Notes: generated by a model from the sequence alone, not told the origin. DNA of 64,000 nucleotides from Monocercomonoides exilis (GCA_001643675.2 LSRY02000012.1:436501-500500), one strand, 5' to 3'. Numbered from the stretch's first letter, positions 11,347-23,291 are shown. Numbers and translations are program-made.

Positions 11347-14199
11347 TTCAAAAAATATTTCTTAAAATTATCTTATTGGTATGATCATTAATTTTTGATA
11401 AAAATTACTTGCAAACAACATTAATCTTTCTGTTTTGTAACGAATATTCCTTTTATTTGAGAAATTTTTCATTCGTGAATAAAGTTATTAAAAAGTTTTA
11501 TTATTCTTAAGAACAATATTCTATCCGGTCTCTATGGACCCTCCAACATTATTATTATTCCTACTATTATTGTGACCAACCGACGAATTTTCATATTGTC
11601 CATATTTCGATAGATGAATGAGGGAAAATTCGAAATTTCTAGCTTTTCATGCACTAAGCATGAAAAATTTTGATTCACTCATAACTTTATCAATCATTCT
11701 CAGATTAAAAAATTAATTGGTTTTTGTTATCTGCAAATAGCCATAATAGATGTTATTATAAAAAGTTTTGTGACATTCCACGATTGTCATAAAATGAATC
11801 AATTATAATATAATTATTTAAACGCAAAAAGTTCACTAAAAGCACAAATATTTTTAGTGAAAATGCCTGAAATCAAATATTTTGTCCCATATTAACATTC
11901 GAAACATTTTTGAAAAAAAGGATAAATCTAATTTTCTTTTTATTGAAATCATAAAACCTGACTAATAATGATTTATTAACATTTGTTATTTTCTTATTTG
12001 AATTTGACTTTTTTTGAGAACTCCTTCATCTGATAAAAATTGTGGTTCAACGACAAATCGTACTCAATGTGATATTTTTTTATGCTATTGATCATCATGT
12101 TGAATAAGACACTTTCGTATATTGTTGAAGAAAAGTGTGGCAGAACGAAAAGAACAACCACATAGCCTCTGTTTAACGTTTATTACAGTTTCATCTGCAT
12201 TCATTGATTTCTGTTGGTGATCACAATAAATGTTTTGCAAAATATCATTCTCAATCTAAAAAAATCTTCAGATTTAAATTTTCGTATGCTATGAAAACAA
12301 TTAATATGCTTATAAATATAAAGAAAACGATTGAGAAGAAATCGATGAGGTTATTTTTGAAGAAAAAAATTGATTAAAGGAAATTTTACTGGAATCAAAA
12401 ATCAACTTTTTCGATGATTCTAGTTTTCTCTCACTAATCTGCGAATATTTCACAATCAATTTATCTGACTCAAATTTCAAATGGATGATAGAAGCAAAGA
12501 GAAGCAAACAATTTACTTGGGACAAACGCTGATGCAACAAAAAATTGGATCAAGCTTTGCAGAAGAAAACGGGTGGGAGGACGTGGAAGAAATTGGATCA
12601 AGCGGAAGAATATACGCTACGAATATGTTAATGACAGAGGAAGTGAATATTTTTTTTTAACAAATTCAGGAGGCATTATTATGGATTCGATTCACACAAA
12701 TGAAAAGCTGATTCAAATTATTTGTGATGAAATGAAAACACAATCATACGGGTAATTGCAATCTCAAATTTTATTCGGCAAAACCCAAAGCCAACACTTT
12801 ATCCAATATGAATACGTTTTATTCGTTCTATCCCAAAAATCTAATAAACACATCAAGAATAAAGAACTTCATTTTATTTATAAAAGGCAATGATTTTGAA
12901 ACACAAGAATCTTCTAAATTTGTCCTCATAATTATTTAATCTTTGCGACAAACCGTCAAAATCCATACTCTTCTAAATCTCTACAGACATGACAATAAAT
13001 CAATTCTGTTTTGATCACATTGTTATAATTTTTCATTGAAAAATGAAATCATGATCATTTTAAAGTATTTTTCCTTTCTGAATTCAAAATGCGCGCATGT
13101 TCAAAAATTTTCATAATGTTGTTGAAAAATTAATGTAAAAGACTGACAAAAAACAATGTAGGTTTTTCTTCATGTCTGGAAAAGATGTGTTTTTTGTGAC
13201 GAGGATTATTATGTCTTTTGAGACAAATAAATTGATAAAGAATGAAAAATAAAATTAGGATTAGAGGCAGTTACCGAATGAACAGAAAAATTGTTTGTCT
13301 TTTTCATCGACTGTATGTTTCCTCTTCATCATAAAATAAATTACATTTTTTTATAATCAAATAAGGCTTAACCAAATATCATCACAGGAAACATAATCAA
13401 CATCAATAATTGTCACAATTAACTACACTTGAATGTTTCCAAACCAAATATCTATTTGTTTTCAATTGTCCATTATCAAAAGTTTTAATTTGCATGGGTG
13501 ATTATTATTGAAATCATAATTTTATCGGGATGATAATATTAATTTTGTTTTTATGTTAGAACCATAAAATATAGTGATAATGAAAAAAGTTCAATTATTG
13601 TTACAAAATGCTATGATTCAGATAACATTTATTTGAAATGAATATTTGGATGACGTTGGAACTTCTCAGTATTCATTTATCGGTATTCAGATTTAATTTT
13701 CAAACTGAAATTTTAGATGGAAAAAATATAGATGCATATTTAATCGCACGTATCAATGGAATAAATTGTCTTTTACAAAATTACGTGTGAACTCACATTA
13801 AATAGCAATATTATTGTTTTCCATTTCATGTCGGTTGAAAGTGTAATTTTATTATTTTTTTTTAATAAACATTATTCCGTTTTAAAAAAAAAAAAAAGAT
13901 TTTCATCTTGATTCATTTCTGATGCATAATTTGCATTAATATTGAAATATTTTTATTTACAGTATTTTTCGAAAGTATTCTGTGAACAGTTATAATAAAA
14001 TATATGTTTACATCAAATTCCGTTTAAATGATTTTTCAAAAATTTTCAGATTCGACTTTTGTTTAAAAAAAATTACCTTTTCTCATTTATTTGTTTTTTC
14101 AACCAAAGAATTGTTCAGCTGACAAAATGAAACATCTTGAATTTAATATTTTATATTTTCAAATTTGAAATAAATATATCTATATTGACAAAATTTTAA
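11347..14199. other. AT-rich gene desert
   Basis: About 2.8 kb of very AT-rich sequence. It holds a dispersed repeat (11640-11890), an A-run at 13884-13898 and many short ATT/AAT blocks. Short ORFs at 12310-12755 on both strands overlap each other and have no recognisable product. No RNA gene was recognised. Confidence 0.55.
11640..11890 (+). repeat. dispersed repeat shared with 62.45-62.89 kb
   Basis: AAAAAGTTCA, then a gap, then CCTGAAATCAAATATTTTGT is found both at about 11826-11883 and at 62818-62879, in the same orientation and spacing. A second common block, a short GCATGAAAAA followed by a TCACT(C/T)ATAAC.TTA pattern, lies upstream at 11660-11690 and 62468-62500. This suggests one mobile or satellite-like unit with a variable middle. 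Confidence 0.5.
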
Positions 14200-17100
14200 T
14201 TGTTGTTTAGTATTTTTTATATTATGATCAGAAACCATCTTATAATTGTTTTATTCATTTATCTTTTGTTATTAATTTGTAGCAACATGTGGATATTTAA
14301 GGGTTTTAAATTAAAACCCTTATTATCTTTAATTTTTCTTATTTTTAGATGCTTTTGTATGCATTCATTTTATCGTACGAGAAATGATTTTTCGCAAATA
14401 ATTACCACACATTCATTTGATGAACAGAATGAGAATAAATATTTATCTCATCTTTTTAATTTTTCATACATTAATGCTGATAGTTTTATTTTGTATCGAC
14501 GACATTCTATTATTTCTTTTGAGAGTCATAAAAATTCTTTTTTTGAAATACGAAATTCATCTGTTATGATATCAAAAATTTGGTTTCATTTGTCAGACGT
14601 CACTTCAATTTCTTTGCTTGATACATCTTCTTCATCTTCGTATGTAGATTGTCATTTTCTTTTTGAAAAAGAATATCTATCCCCGCTTTTCTCTTCAACG
14701 GGTTCAATCGCATTAAATAATATTAGTTTTGATTTTTCAATTCACTCACAACATAACCTTGCTCCTTTAGCTTATTCACCAACTGCGCAAGGCACTGTTT
14801 CACTCTCAAACACCAATCTTGATTCATTTCAACTTGCTTTGAAACCACTTTGCTCATTTTTATGTGAAAGCGAAAATTATGCAGAGTTCGTCTCATCTTC
14901 TTTCTTTAGCAACATTACAGTTAAAGAAAAACAGCTTGATGGTAAACATCAAATTGTTAAATGCTATGAACGTTTGACGAGATTGGACAATTGTGCGTTT
15001 TCGAATATGGAAAATCCTACACACCGTGGGATAGTGAGAGGAATAACTAAAACATTTCCAGGTCACTCCTTTCATATGAAAAATTGTACGGTTAGTTCTT
15101 GCTTTCGAGTCGCAACACAAGAGGAGTATGCAGCGAACCAAACAGATAGAATTTTCACAACATCTGGAATTTTTATTGATGATACAATCTTCGTTTTTTG
15201 TTCCATTGTATCACCAGATTATCAAACAAATCCAACCGAATTCTGTGGCGGAGGTTTATGCATTAGAGGGCAACCTCAACTTGGCAATTCAACATTACCG
15301 TATCTTCTGATGTCAAGTTCACAATTTGCAAATTGTACATGCAGCGTAGATGGAGGGGGCTTGTACTCGAGAAATTTGGGAACCGTATTTTGCTCTAACG
15401 TGGAGTACCACAACTGTACGGCAGTAAACGGAAAAGGGGGTGGCTTTTGTGTTGGTGACGTGCTTTCAGGTCCTTCATTCTGTGACCATTGGTTTATATC
15501 GTGCAAATCAGGAACAGAAGGTTCTGGAGTGGCCATAGACACATTTTCTCTTGGCGAATGCTTTTGCACTACAGATTCTTGGAGTACAACCGACCGTTTA
15601 GAATATGTGTCCGAGATAAATCAAACAAATATTTCGAATAAGCTTCGATCATCTTTTGATGCAAAGGATTATAGTGCTTTGAATTCTTCGGAAAATTCGT
15701 CGGCAGGTCCGCTCACAAAAAACAAAAGCACTTTGTTTAGAAATGCTTCTTCTATTCCTGAAATCAACATTTTTCATAATTTCTATTTTGTGATGTGCTC
15801 AACTACTTTACAAGGTGTGGGTGCAATGTCTATTTCATACAATTCCAAAATGCAAGTGCCATTAACAGGAACACTCTTTTATGAATGCTATTTTTCAGAT
15901 TGTTCGCAGTATAACGGTCAATATGATATCATAATAAACGATGATCTTTTCTGCTCCCCGATTTCGACGCCTTTTCGGTATTCTTTTTCTTCATCTCCTA
16001 TGCCACTTGTCTTTTTTCCTCGAACAAACACAACAAAGCAAAATTGGATATCATCAGGATTAACTCTATCAAGAAGAATAGTTTCACTCGACGCGACAAT
16101 TATCGACTTTTCGCTCACATGCGGAGCAGCATACTTTAATCCATGCTTACTATTAAGCATGGCGAACGATTACGCTTCTTCAACAAGCACATGCACTTTT
16201 CTCATCCGTGGTAACGAGCCTATTGATTTAGATTTTGTACTTGATACCCTTTCGCGAAACGTCATGATAGATGGAGACACCATAAATTCAACGAAGCTCC
16301 ATGTAACTACTTCGCCAAATCTTGGACAATTTAAAGTTGAAACAGGGACACTTGTTGTCACAAAAACTACATTAGTAATTGATGGCTATGATCCTCAATC
16401 AACTTTGTCTTCTGCTTTGCTCCAGTGCGTTAGTGTTGGTGAATATTATGGATCAGTATTAATTTCTTCAGCAAAAATTGAGCACAAACTGTTTAATAGC
16501 GCATTCAAGTCCCGTTATTTGGTGTATGCAACAAGAGGCATTTTCTCATTTGCTAATGTAGAAATCAAAGATTTTTCTCTTGGAGAATTTCCTCTTTTCT
16601 TGGCCATTAGATCTCCATTAGATGATACTACAAGCGCTTTCGTACAAATTGAAGTTCATAACAGTAACATAACAAACTGCACAGGCAGTACCACTAACTC
16701 AGCCATGCTAGTTGAACTTGGATTTGATGATGATTATATGATTCACCCTCTTTTGACAAAATTAACAATTAGAGATTGCAAATTGGAAAACCTATCTTCA
16801 TTATCTTCTGTCCAAGGAGGTTCGATCTGGCATTGCTGTCAGACTGATTCGAATCTGAATGTGAATAACACGCTAATTTCTAGCTGTCAATCATCGTTCT
16901 CTCAGCCTCCCTCGGCAACTGAAGGAAGAGGAGGATTTGCTTACATTACCTGCAAAATCTCTTTGCCTCTGTTCCAGTTTCAAAAAATTACTTTCACGAA
17001 CAATCTTGCAACATACGGAAGAGATATCTTTATCAATTGCATAGACATAGCATCGACAATCAAGCGACAACTGTTTGACATCAATTTTGATCGGCAGGTT

Positions 17101-20100
17101 TTTAACATAACCAACGCGTTTTATGGAGAGGATCTGACTCATCTTATGCCTATTGACTTACTTGATTACATCACATATCGAGATACGATCGTTGTGGTTG
17201 ATGGGAGGGATGAATCTCAAGGAGGCACCGGCGATGATTGGTTTAATTGCGGAAGCTCATTGTATCCCTGCAGAACGCTTGCTACAACACTCAAGAGAGT
17301 TTCAAATGAAAACGAAACGTCTTTGTTTGTGGTGGAATTAGCCTCAATAGAAAAGGAAGTTATCATAAAAAGGCTTATTCTCGCTTCACTGGGTTTTTCT
17401 AGCATCGCGACATGCGAAATAAATTCTCCAATAGACGGAATGGAAGAATCAGTCATTTCAACAGAACAGATGCTTTTTGTTGCATTTATAAAGTTTAATT
17501 GTCCAGCAAATTTAGATTTAAACAACAGGCATTCACTTTTGTTCACCACTTCAACTGCTGACATTTTCTTCAGTAATGTCATTTTTGCGCCAAAAAGTGA
17601 TTCAATTCGTTCGTTGTCTTATTCTCTGATCAAGGGGCTGAATGGAAAGATTGAATTTTTTTCAGTTAAGGCAGAATTTCCGGCTTTGACATCTTTCGCT
17701 TCTTCTCTTTTTCAAGCTCCATCATTACAATTAACTTCTTTTGTGCCTATAACATGTTATTTGAGTAATTTTACCAACATTTCTGTTGATTCTGGGAGCA
17801 TCTTTCGGGTTATAGAAAGTAGTTCGATAGATGTGCATTCAGTTGTTGTTGTTAATCAATCTCGTTTCAGTAATATTAAATCATCCTCATCTTCCGCGTC
17901 ACTGTTGGACACACTCGGAGATGCTTCTTCAAGCAGTGCGAAAGTTAATTTGCATGTGAATGACTCTTCCTTCAAAGAATGCTCAGCAACATCTTCCGAA
18001 GAAGGAGGCGTCTTCTGCGCTTCATTTTTGCTTCAAGAAGACTTCATTGTTCTCAATAAAACCACCTTCGATTTGTGCTCCTGCGAAACGGCGACGAAAG
18101 GAAGAGGTGGAGTCTTATTTTTGCACTGCGTCAATAACGATGCTAATTTTCTGGTGAACAATACTTTCTTTACTGCAAACAATGCCAAATATGGACGAAA
18201 CATGTTTATAAGCTGTCCTTCTCTTGAAGATGCTATCAAAAAAGAGAAATTTTTGGTTTCCTTTGAACAAGATGTTTTTGATCCCGATAACACATTTTTT
18301 GGCAATGACACAACAGGGAATTATGACGACCCAACGGATGTCCTATATTTCATAAGGTATATTAGCTTTAGTGTTTATATCGACGGACGCTCTGAAAGCG
18401 AAGGAGGCATCGGCAGAGATTGGTTTCTGTGTGGGAACGAGACTTCGCCGTGTAAAACGATCATATATGCAAGCTATCATTTGGAATCCAGCGAGACAAG
18501 ACCGTCTCTCCTCGTACAACAAAAGACATTTCTCGGAACAATCAAGGATTTCTCCAATATTACTTTGAAGGGAATGAACGGGATTGTTGAAATTTTCGTC
18601 AACCAATTCATTTCTGGAACAGGGGAATCGATAATATCAAGTGCGGGATTTATGCTCTTTTCATCGCTGTCATTCAACGTTCCGCAATCATTCACATCGT
18701 CAAGTTCTTCTCCATTGGCGATTACATCTCTTGTTCAATCACAAGGAATCCAACTGATTATCGACACATGCACTTTCACTTCTCAAGCCGGTCCAACTGC
18801 AGCAGTGAACTATGCATTGATTCAAGTATTGGCTGGCATGCTGAATGTGAGCAATATGACTGTGGATTCAATGTCCGTCTCGTCATCAGTTTTTCTATTA
18901 GGTGTGGATGATCTTTCCACTCAAAAAATCAGGAACTGCACGTTCTCAAGTCTGTCCTTCCAAAATGGAGCATTTATAAGCATTCTGCCAACGTCATTCA
19001 CATCTTTGTCATTGTCGAATTCAGATCGTTCGGGGGCTTCCTATTTACCTTCATATATCTCCAGCGATGCGACACAGACAATTCTTCTTGATTCAAATCA
19101 GTTCAGAGACATCTCTCACAAAGCCAATTCGCCGTGTTTGATATCATTTTCCTCGCCAAATATTGCCTCTATTGAGTTTCAGTCAGGCACTGTTGAAAAT
19201 TGCACATCAGATAAAAGTCTTGAAGGTGGCTGCTTTTTTGTAAACATTCCCATTGACTCATCAAACACACTGTTTGTCAACCAGACAGTCTTTAGCTATG
19301 GAAAAGCAAACACAACAGCTGGGAAAGGAGGGATGTTCTTTATCGACGGGAAGGTTCCTGGGATGCCTACCGATGAGATACCGATACATTTTAACTTGCT
19401 TCGCTTCAAGTTTGTTTGTACATCCTTCTTGCTTAACGAAGCTTTCATTGGACGGGATGTCTACGTTCGAGGATACTACTCCCAAAAGGAGCTGCACTCA
19501 TCGAATGTGGAGATCGACTTTACCAACCCGTCTTTCAACGAAACCAACGCCTTTTATGGCGAAGACGCTATTCATCCATCCATCGACTTGCTGGACTTTT
19601 TCAATGTTGCTCTGCTTCCTGTTGTGGTAGTATCTCCAAGCGGAGCAGATTCACGTATTTGTGGTGATGTAAATGCACCATGCTTAACATTCTCTATGGC
19701 TTTGCGCCATATTCTGACTGAAGACACTATATCATCTGAACCTTCTCTGCTTGTTAATTCAACTACAGCTCTGGATATCGAGGTGGAAATTCGGGCAATA
19801 ACTCTTGCCTCATTCAGCGATGCACGGGCAGTGATCGATATGAACCAGACGTGGAGCAAAGTGTTCGCCTCTTCAGCTGGAATACTAGCGACCTCAGATG
19901 ATGTCGAAATAAAGCTGATTTCTTTCCAATTCGGTCAGTCGTTTTCAACGGACCACAATTCGCTTATTTACCAACACAACAGCACACTCACAATCTCCAG
20001 CACATCTTTTGTTGTTCCCTCAGGCTCCAATGGCTACAATGCTGTTCCTCAGCAATCATGCCATTTGATTACAATTGCCAACGGCGAATGCACTCTCGAT

Positions 20101-22974
20101 GATTGCAACGTTGCAGGTCTGAACACGACCACGTACTTGATAAGCAGCTTAAAAGGCACCAGTATCATAACCAACCTGTTAGCGATCTCTGATATACAGT
20201 GTGCAGGAATCGCTGAATTGGGAATCGACGCTTCCTTCGAGATGAACGATGGAAACATCAACATGATTACTTCTTCACAAAGTTGCATCCAGTCAAGTTT
20301 CCTGAATCTTCTTTCTTTCCTCAACACAACTTTTGCAAACATCACTTTGAATGCTGGAAGCTTGTTATCTGTCTCTTCTGCATCGAGTGTTGACCCTTCC
20401 GCAATGTACCATTCGTTTGTCTTGACGGATTCGACGTTCTCAAATATCTCTTCGCTCTCTTCCGAGCCATCAGTGCTCTGCTCTCTTTTTGGAGAAGGAG
20501 TTCCTGAATACGAATCCTTTGGAATATACATGTCCACGTGTATGTTTTTAGACTGCACTTCCTCTTTGGTGCATGGATCAATTATTAAGTCTTCCAACTC
20601 CTCCATGTTTCTTCTCTCATCTTCGACATTCACGACAACTCCAACATCTTCCGCAATAGAATCCACATCATCTAACTCTCGCACATGCGCCCATTCCCAC
20701 ACCCACACTCACAATCACAGTCATCTCACTCCACGCTACACAAGCAATGCAGATGCTTCTGAGTATGATGATGAAGTATGCACTTGGAATGAATCTGCAC
20801 TCTACTTCATCAGCTCCAATATTCAGATCATCGAAGACTCGATGATGAATCTGGGGCAAGGCGCCATCTGCTCAGAAGGAGGCATTCTCTCGCTTGTCGA
20901 TGCACACTTTGCAAACAACACAAAGGCTCTGCACAAGTGCCCCTCTGCACAGCGGAACATTCTATGTCGCAATGATGGAACAGTTTATTATTTCAGCCAG
21001 ATGAACGAGTCAGAAGCCAACGCAAATGAGTCACTGTGGCTGCTGAATGAAGGATGCACCCTTTACGGTGAAGTATTCGAGAGGGCGTCTTCCTTCTTTA
21101 TTCCACGCATTGACTCTGTGGCCATCACTCCGCAGCCAGGCAGATACGACCTCCTGTTTTCTGGAGATTCCATCGCTCCGTGTGACATCTCGTTTGAGGT
21201 GCACCATACTTTCTCTAATGAAACACGCATATTCTCATTCCCATTCACATCCATCGAGAATGACGCTGCTGCAGGTTCAATTCCTCGCTATCTCATTGAC
21301 GACACTGAAGACAGCGACGAGGTCTCTGCATACATTGTATTCTGGAGCACTAATCGTCCTCCAGTCACAGGTAGACAAAGACACAGAAACGATGACGGAG
21401 ACATATTTGAACCGCCTTCAGACGACGAGAATCTACGAGTCCAGAAGCTGTCCAATTCATTCCTGCTTAAGCAAAGAGTAAACACTTCATTCCCCAGCAT
21501 TACGGAGTGCTTGCTCCCGTATACTGAGGAGATGAAGCAAAAGGGGCTCTACATCGATTTCATGACAGGGGCTGATCTTCCGTGTTGCGGCAGCGCTTCT
21601 TCCAAATGCAAAACGATCCAGAAAGTGTGGAGTTTGGCTCAGCAATCGTCATTTGTCTTACATAAGATGACCATCGATGTCGAAGCATCAGTCGATCAGG
21701 AGATTAAACTGAGCCCGCATGGTATGTTTACAGTTGACGGTGATCCCAACAAGCAGAACGTAAGAGGAACTCTTGTGTTCAAACCATCTGGGCTGCTTGT
21801 GTGCAATTCTAAGGATCCTGAAGAGGATGAAGAAGAACCTCAAGTTCATTCTACTGCGAGAGCTGACGAAACGAAATGTCAATGCGAAAAAACACGGTGG
21901 AACTCTCTGAAGAATGGAGTAATGCTTACGTCTGTTCTTTTGTTGTATCCTGGAATTTTCAAGCACAACACGCTAATTCTTCTTCAGGAGGGAGTGTGTT
22001 CACTGCACAATTGCGCTGTTGCATTTCCTCCGACGGTCACTTCAGCGAGTGACTGGGAAGTGCAAGCTTCTGTTCTCCTCTGCTCACCATCTGATGATTG
22101 CAGGGCCGAGATTGATTCATTTGATGGCACACATGCCATGGATGATGGCGTGCAGATGCCTTCTTTAACTTCACTTTTTGTTGTGGAAGACACAACAACA
22201 GCAACAACTTCCTCTTCGTCTTCTTCTTCATCTTCGCGTCACAACGTTTATTTTAGCATTTCTTCGTCTTCATTCAGGGGCTTCCATTCCTCCAGTTCTG
22301 GAAGTATTTTTAGTGCATATAATTCGGACATTACGAATTCTCCTTCTTTATTTGAGCTGTTCGTGAATATCTCTTCCTGCTCTTTTACTTCATGCTCTTC
22401 TGAACGATCTGGCGGTGCTGTGTGCGCGAGCTGCTTTGTTCATCTTTGTATGATTAGTCGTAGCCAGTTCGTTAACTGTGCAGCTGGGGTTGATTGCAAT
22501 GGCACAGCCATTCAAGACACAGAGTTGCAGGACAAGATTTGCGGCGGGGCACTCATGCTTCATTTAAAGTATCTCTTGCACTGGAGCAGGCATTTATCCC
22601 AGCAACGCTGTGTTCCTTTTCAGTCTGTGGATATTGACGGATGCATCTTTGATGGGTGTGCTTCTCCTTCAAGAGGTCGATGCGCACTTCTCTTTTTGGA
22701 TAGAGAATTTAGACATATAATCTTACACTCCATTATTTTTTCAAATGATCCAACCAGTACGGCATCTTCACAAAATCTTCGCTCAAATGATAAAATTCAA
22801 TTCACTTCAAATGGGAATATTGAACAGAAAAACGATGAACCTATTCCAGCAACAGAAAAGGCACCAATTAATATTGTATGGAACAACATTGAGCCAGCTG
22901 TCGAGGATATTGGCATTCAAGACCAAACTAGTATTCATGTTGATTATGAAATGACTTTTGATTATATAAAATAA
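14200..22974 (+). CDS. giant secreted or surface protein with beta-helix (pectin-lyase-like) repeats
   Basis: A 2924-residue single-exon frame. Residues 1-29 form a hydrophobic leader (LIIVLFIYLLLLICS), and a second hydrophobic stretch follows at ~38-54, so the true start could be the Met at residue 30 with that stretch as signal peptide. The protein is rich in Ser, Asn, Cys and N-glycosylation-type NxS/T sites. Repeated short strands of the type F.NCT / F.DCSS and G-G-G-x-C blocks (GGGLYSR, GRGGFAYITC, GRGGVLFLHC, SGGAVCASC) are typical of right-handed parallel beta-helices of the polymorphic-outer-membrane/pectin-lyase kind. Four module headers with CG(x)PC(x)T spacing occur near residues 998, 1393, 1810 and 2436 (for example VDGRDESQGG...FNCG...PCRT). 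Each of the first three is preceded by a F(F/Y)G(E/N)D...D(L/V)L linker. Beyond ~2700 there is a final beta-helix piece, but no transmembrane helix or GPI signal. A short His/Thr-rich run lies near residue 2165. Role: likely extracellular adhesion or coat. This is inference. Confidence 0.85.
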   Translation: MLFSIFYIMIRNHLIIVLFIYLLLLICSNMWIFKGFKLKPLLSLIFLIFRCFCMHSFYRTRNDFSQIITTHSFDEQNENKYLSHLFNFSYINADSFILYRRHSIISFESHKNSFFEIRNSSVMISKIWFHLSDVTSISLLDTSSSSSYVDCHFLFEKEYLSPLFSSTGSIALNNISFDFSIHSQHNLAPLAYSPTAQGTVSLSNTNLDSFQLALKPLCSFLCESENYAEFVSSSFFSNITVKEKQLDGKHQIVKCYERLTRLDNCAFSNMENPTHRGIVRGITKTFPGHSFHMKNCTVSSCFRVATQEEYAANQTDRIFTTSGIFIDDTIFVFCSIVSPDYQTNPTEFCGGGLCIRGQPQLGNSTLPYLLMSSSQFANCTCSVDGGGLYSRNLGTVFCSNVEYHNCTAVNGKGGGFCVGDVLSGPSFCDHWFISCKSGTEGSGVAIDTFSLGECFCTTDSWSTTDRLEYVSEINQTNISNKLRSSFDAKDYSALNSSENSSAGPLTKNKSTLFRNASSIPEINIFHNFYFVMCSTTLQGVGAMSISYNSKMQVPLTGTLFYECYFSDCSQYNGQYDIIINDDLFCSPISTPFRYSFSSSPMPLVFFPRTNTTKQNWISSGLTLSRRIVSLDATIIDFSLTCGAAYFNPCLLLSMANDYASSTSTCTFLIRGNEPIDLDFVLDTLSRNVMIDGDTINSTKLHVTTSPNLGQFKVETGTLVVTKTTLVIDGYDPQSTLSSALLQCVSVGEYYGSVLISSAKIEHKLFNSAFKSRYLVYATRGIFSFANVEIKDFSLGEFPLFLAIRSPLDDTTSAFVQIEVHNSNITNCTGSTTNSAMLVELGFDDDYMIHPLLTKLTIRDCKLENLSSLSSVQGGSIWHCCQTDSNLNVNNTLISSCQSSFSQPPSATEGRGGFAYITCKISLPLFQFQKITFTNNLATYGRDIFINCIDIASTIKRQLFDINFDRQVFNITNAFYGEDLTHLMPIDLLDYITYRDTIVVVDGRDESQGGTGDDWFNCGSSLYPCRTLATTLKRVSNENETSLFVVELASIEKEVIIKRLILASLGFSSIATCEINSPIDGMEESVISTEQMLFVAFIKFNCPANLDLNNRHSLLFTTSTADIFFSNVIFAPKSDSIRSLSYSLIKGLNGKIEFFSVKAEFPALTSFASSLFQAPSLQLTSFVPITCYLSNFTNISVDSGSIFRVIESSSIDVHSVVVVNQSRFSNIKSSSSSASLLDTLGDASSSSAKVNLHVNDSSFKECSATSSEEGGVFCASFLLQEDFIVLNKTTFDLCSCETATKGRGGVLFLHCVNNDANFLVNNTFFTANNAKYGRNMFISCPSLEDAIKKEKFLVSFEQDVFDPDNTFFGNDTTGNYDDPTDVLYFIRYISFSVYIDGRSESEGGIGRDWFLCGNETSPCKTIIYASYHLESSETRPSLLVQQKTFLGTIKDFSNITLKGMNGIVEIFVNQFISGTGESIISSAGFMLFSSLSFNVPQSFTSSSSSPLAITSLVQSQGIQLIIDTCTFTSQAGPTAAVNYALIQVLAGMLNVSNMTVDSMSVSSSVFLLGVDDLSTQKIRNCTFSSLSFQNGAFISILPTSFTSLSLSNSDRSGASYLPSYISSDATQTILLDSNQFRDISHKANSPCLISFSSPNIASIEFQSGTVENCTSDKSLEGGCFFVNIPIDSSNTLFVNQTVFSYGKANTTAGKGGMFFIDGKVPGMPTDEIPIHFNLLRFKFVCTSFLLNEAFIGRDVYVRGYYSQKELHSSNVEIDFTNPSFNETNAFYGEDAIHPSIDLLDFFNVALLPVVVVSPSGADSRICGDVNAPCLTFSMALRHILTEDTISSEPSLLVNSTTALDIEVEIRAITLASFSDARAVIDMNQTWSKVFASSAGILATSDDVEIKLISFQFGQSFSTDHNSLIYQHNSTLTISSTSFVVPSGSNGYNAVPQQSCHLITIANGECTLDDCNVAGLNTTTYLISSLKGTSIITNLLAISDIQCAGIAELGIDASFEMNDGNINMITSSQSCIQSSFLNLLSFLNTTFANITLNAGSLLSVSSASSVDPSAMYHSFVLTDSTFSNISSLSSEPSVLCSLFGEGVPEYESFGIYMSTCMFLDCTSSLVHGSIIKSSNSSMFLLSSSTFTTTPTSSAIESTSSNSRTCAHSHTHTHNHSHLTPRYTSNADASEYDDEVCTWNESALYFISSNIQIIEDSMMNLGQGAICSEGGILSLVDAHFANNTKALHKCPSAQRNILCRNDGTVYYFSQMNESEANANESLWLLNEGCTLYGEVFERASSFFIPRIDSVAITPQPGRYDLLFSGDSIAPCDISFEVHHTFSNETRIFSFPFTSIENDAAAGSIPRYLIDDTEDSDEVSAYIVFWSTNRPPVTGRQRHRNDDGDIFEPPSDDENLRVQKLSNSFLLKQRVNTSFPSITECLLPYTEEMKQKGLYIDFMTGADLPCCGSASSKCKTIQKVWSLAQQSSFVLHKMTIDVEASVDQEIKLSPHGMFTVDGDPNKQNVRGTLVFKPSGLLVCNSKDPEEDEEEPQVHSTARADETKCQCEKTRWNSLKNGVMLTSVLLLYPGIFKHNTLILLQEGVCSLHNCAVAFPPTVTSASDWEVQASVLLCSPSDDCRAEIDSFDGTHAMDDGVQMPSLTSLFVVEDTTTATTSSSSSSSSSRHNVYFSISSSSFRGFHSSSSGSIFSAYNSDITNSPSLFELFVNISSCSFTSCSSERSGGAVCASCFVHLCMISRSQFVNCAAGVDCNGTAIQDTELQDKICGGALMLHLKYLLHWSRHLSQQRCVPFQSVDIDGCIFDGCASPSRGRCALLFLDREFRHIILHSIIFSNDPTSTASSQNLRSNDKIQFTSNGNIEQKNDEPIPATEKAPINIVWNNIEPAVEDIGIQDQTSIHVDYEMTFDYIK

Positions 22975-23291
22975 TGTTATGTTTGATTTTTTTCCTTTGA
23001 TTTGAATTAGATTTAACCTGAATATATGTAATTATTTTTTTTTCCTTTCCTTTTCTTTCTTTTATTTTTGAAAAAGACGATAATATTTATTATAAAGATT
23101 CCGCAAACATTCCACATCTTCGAAACAATGTGTAAAACAATTAAAAATAAAATCTTTAAAAAATAAAATTACACTAATACAAACAAAGATTGTGGACAAA
23201 TAAAAATTGCTAAAACAAAACATAAATTAATAAAAATTAAAATTCACAAAAGAAATGCTTTATTTAGCATGTAAATATAAAAGTAAAAAAC
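22975..23291. other. AT-rich spacer
   Basis: Short pyrimidine-rich tract at 23036-23067, otherwise featureless. It separates convergent 3' ends. Confidence 0.5.

Noticed and set aside
12310-12755. Overlapping short ORFs on both strands, with a repeated AAATTGGATCAAGC at 12542 and 12589
   Set aside because: Three mutually exclusive frames of 59-76 codons, none with a recognisable product. A 27-bp intron would be needed to extend one. Probably fortuitous or relic.
20049-20708. 219-codon minus-strand ORF inside the giant beta-helix gene
   Set aside because: Shadow of a long biased coding frame. No domain; stop-free runs opposite Ser-rich codons are expected.
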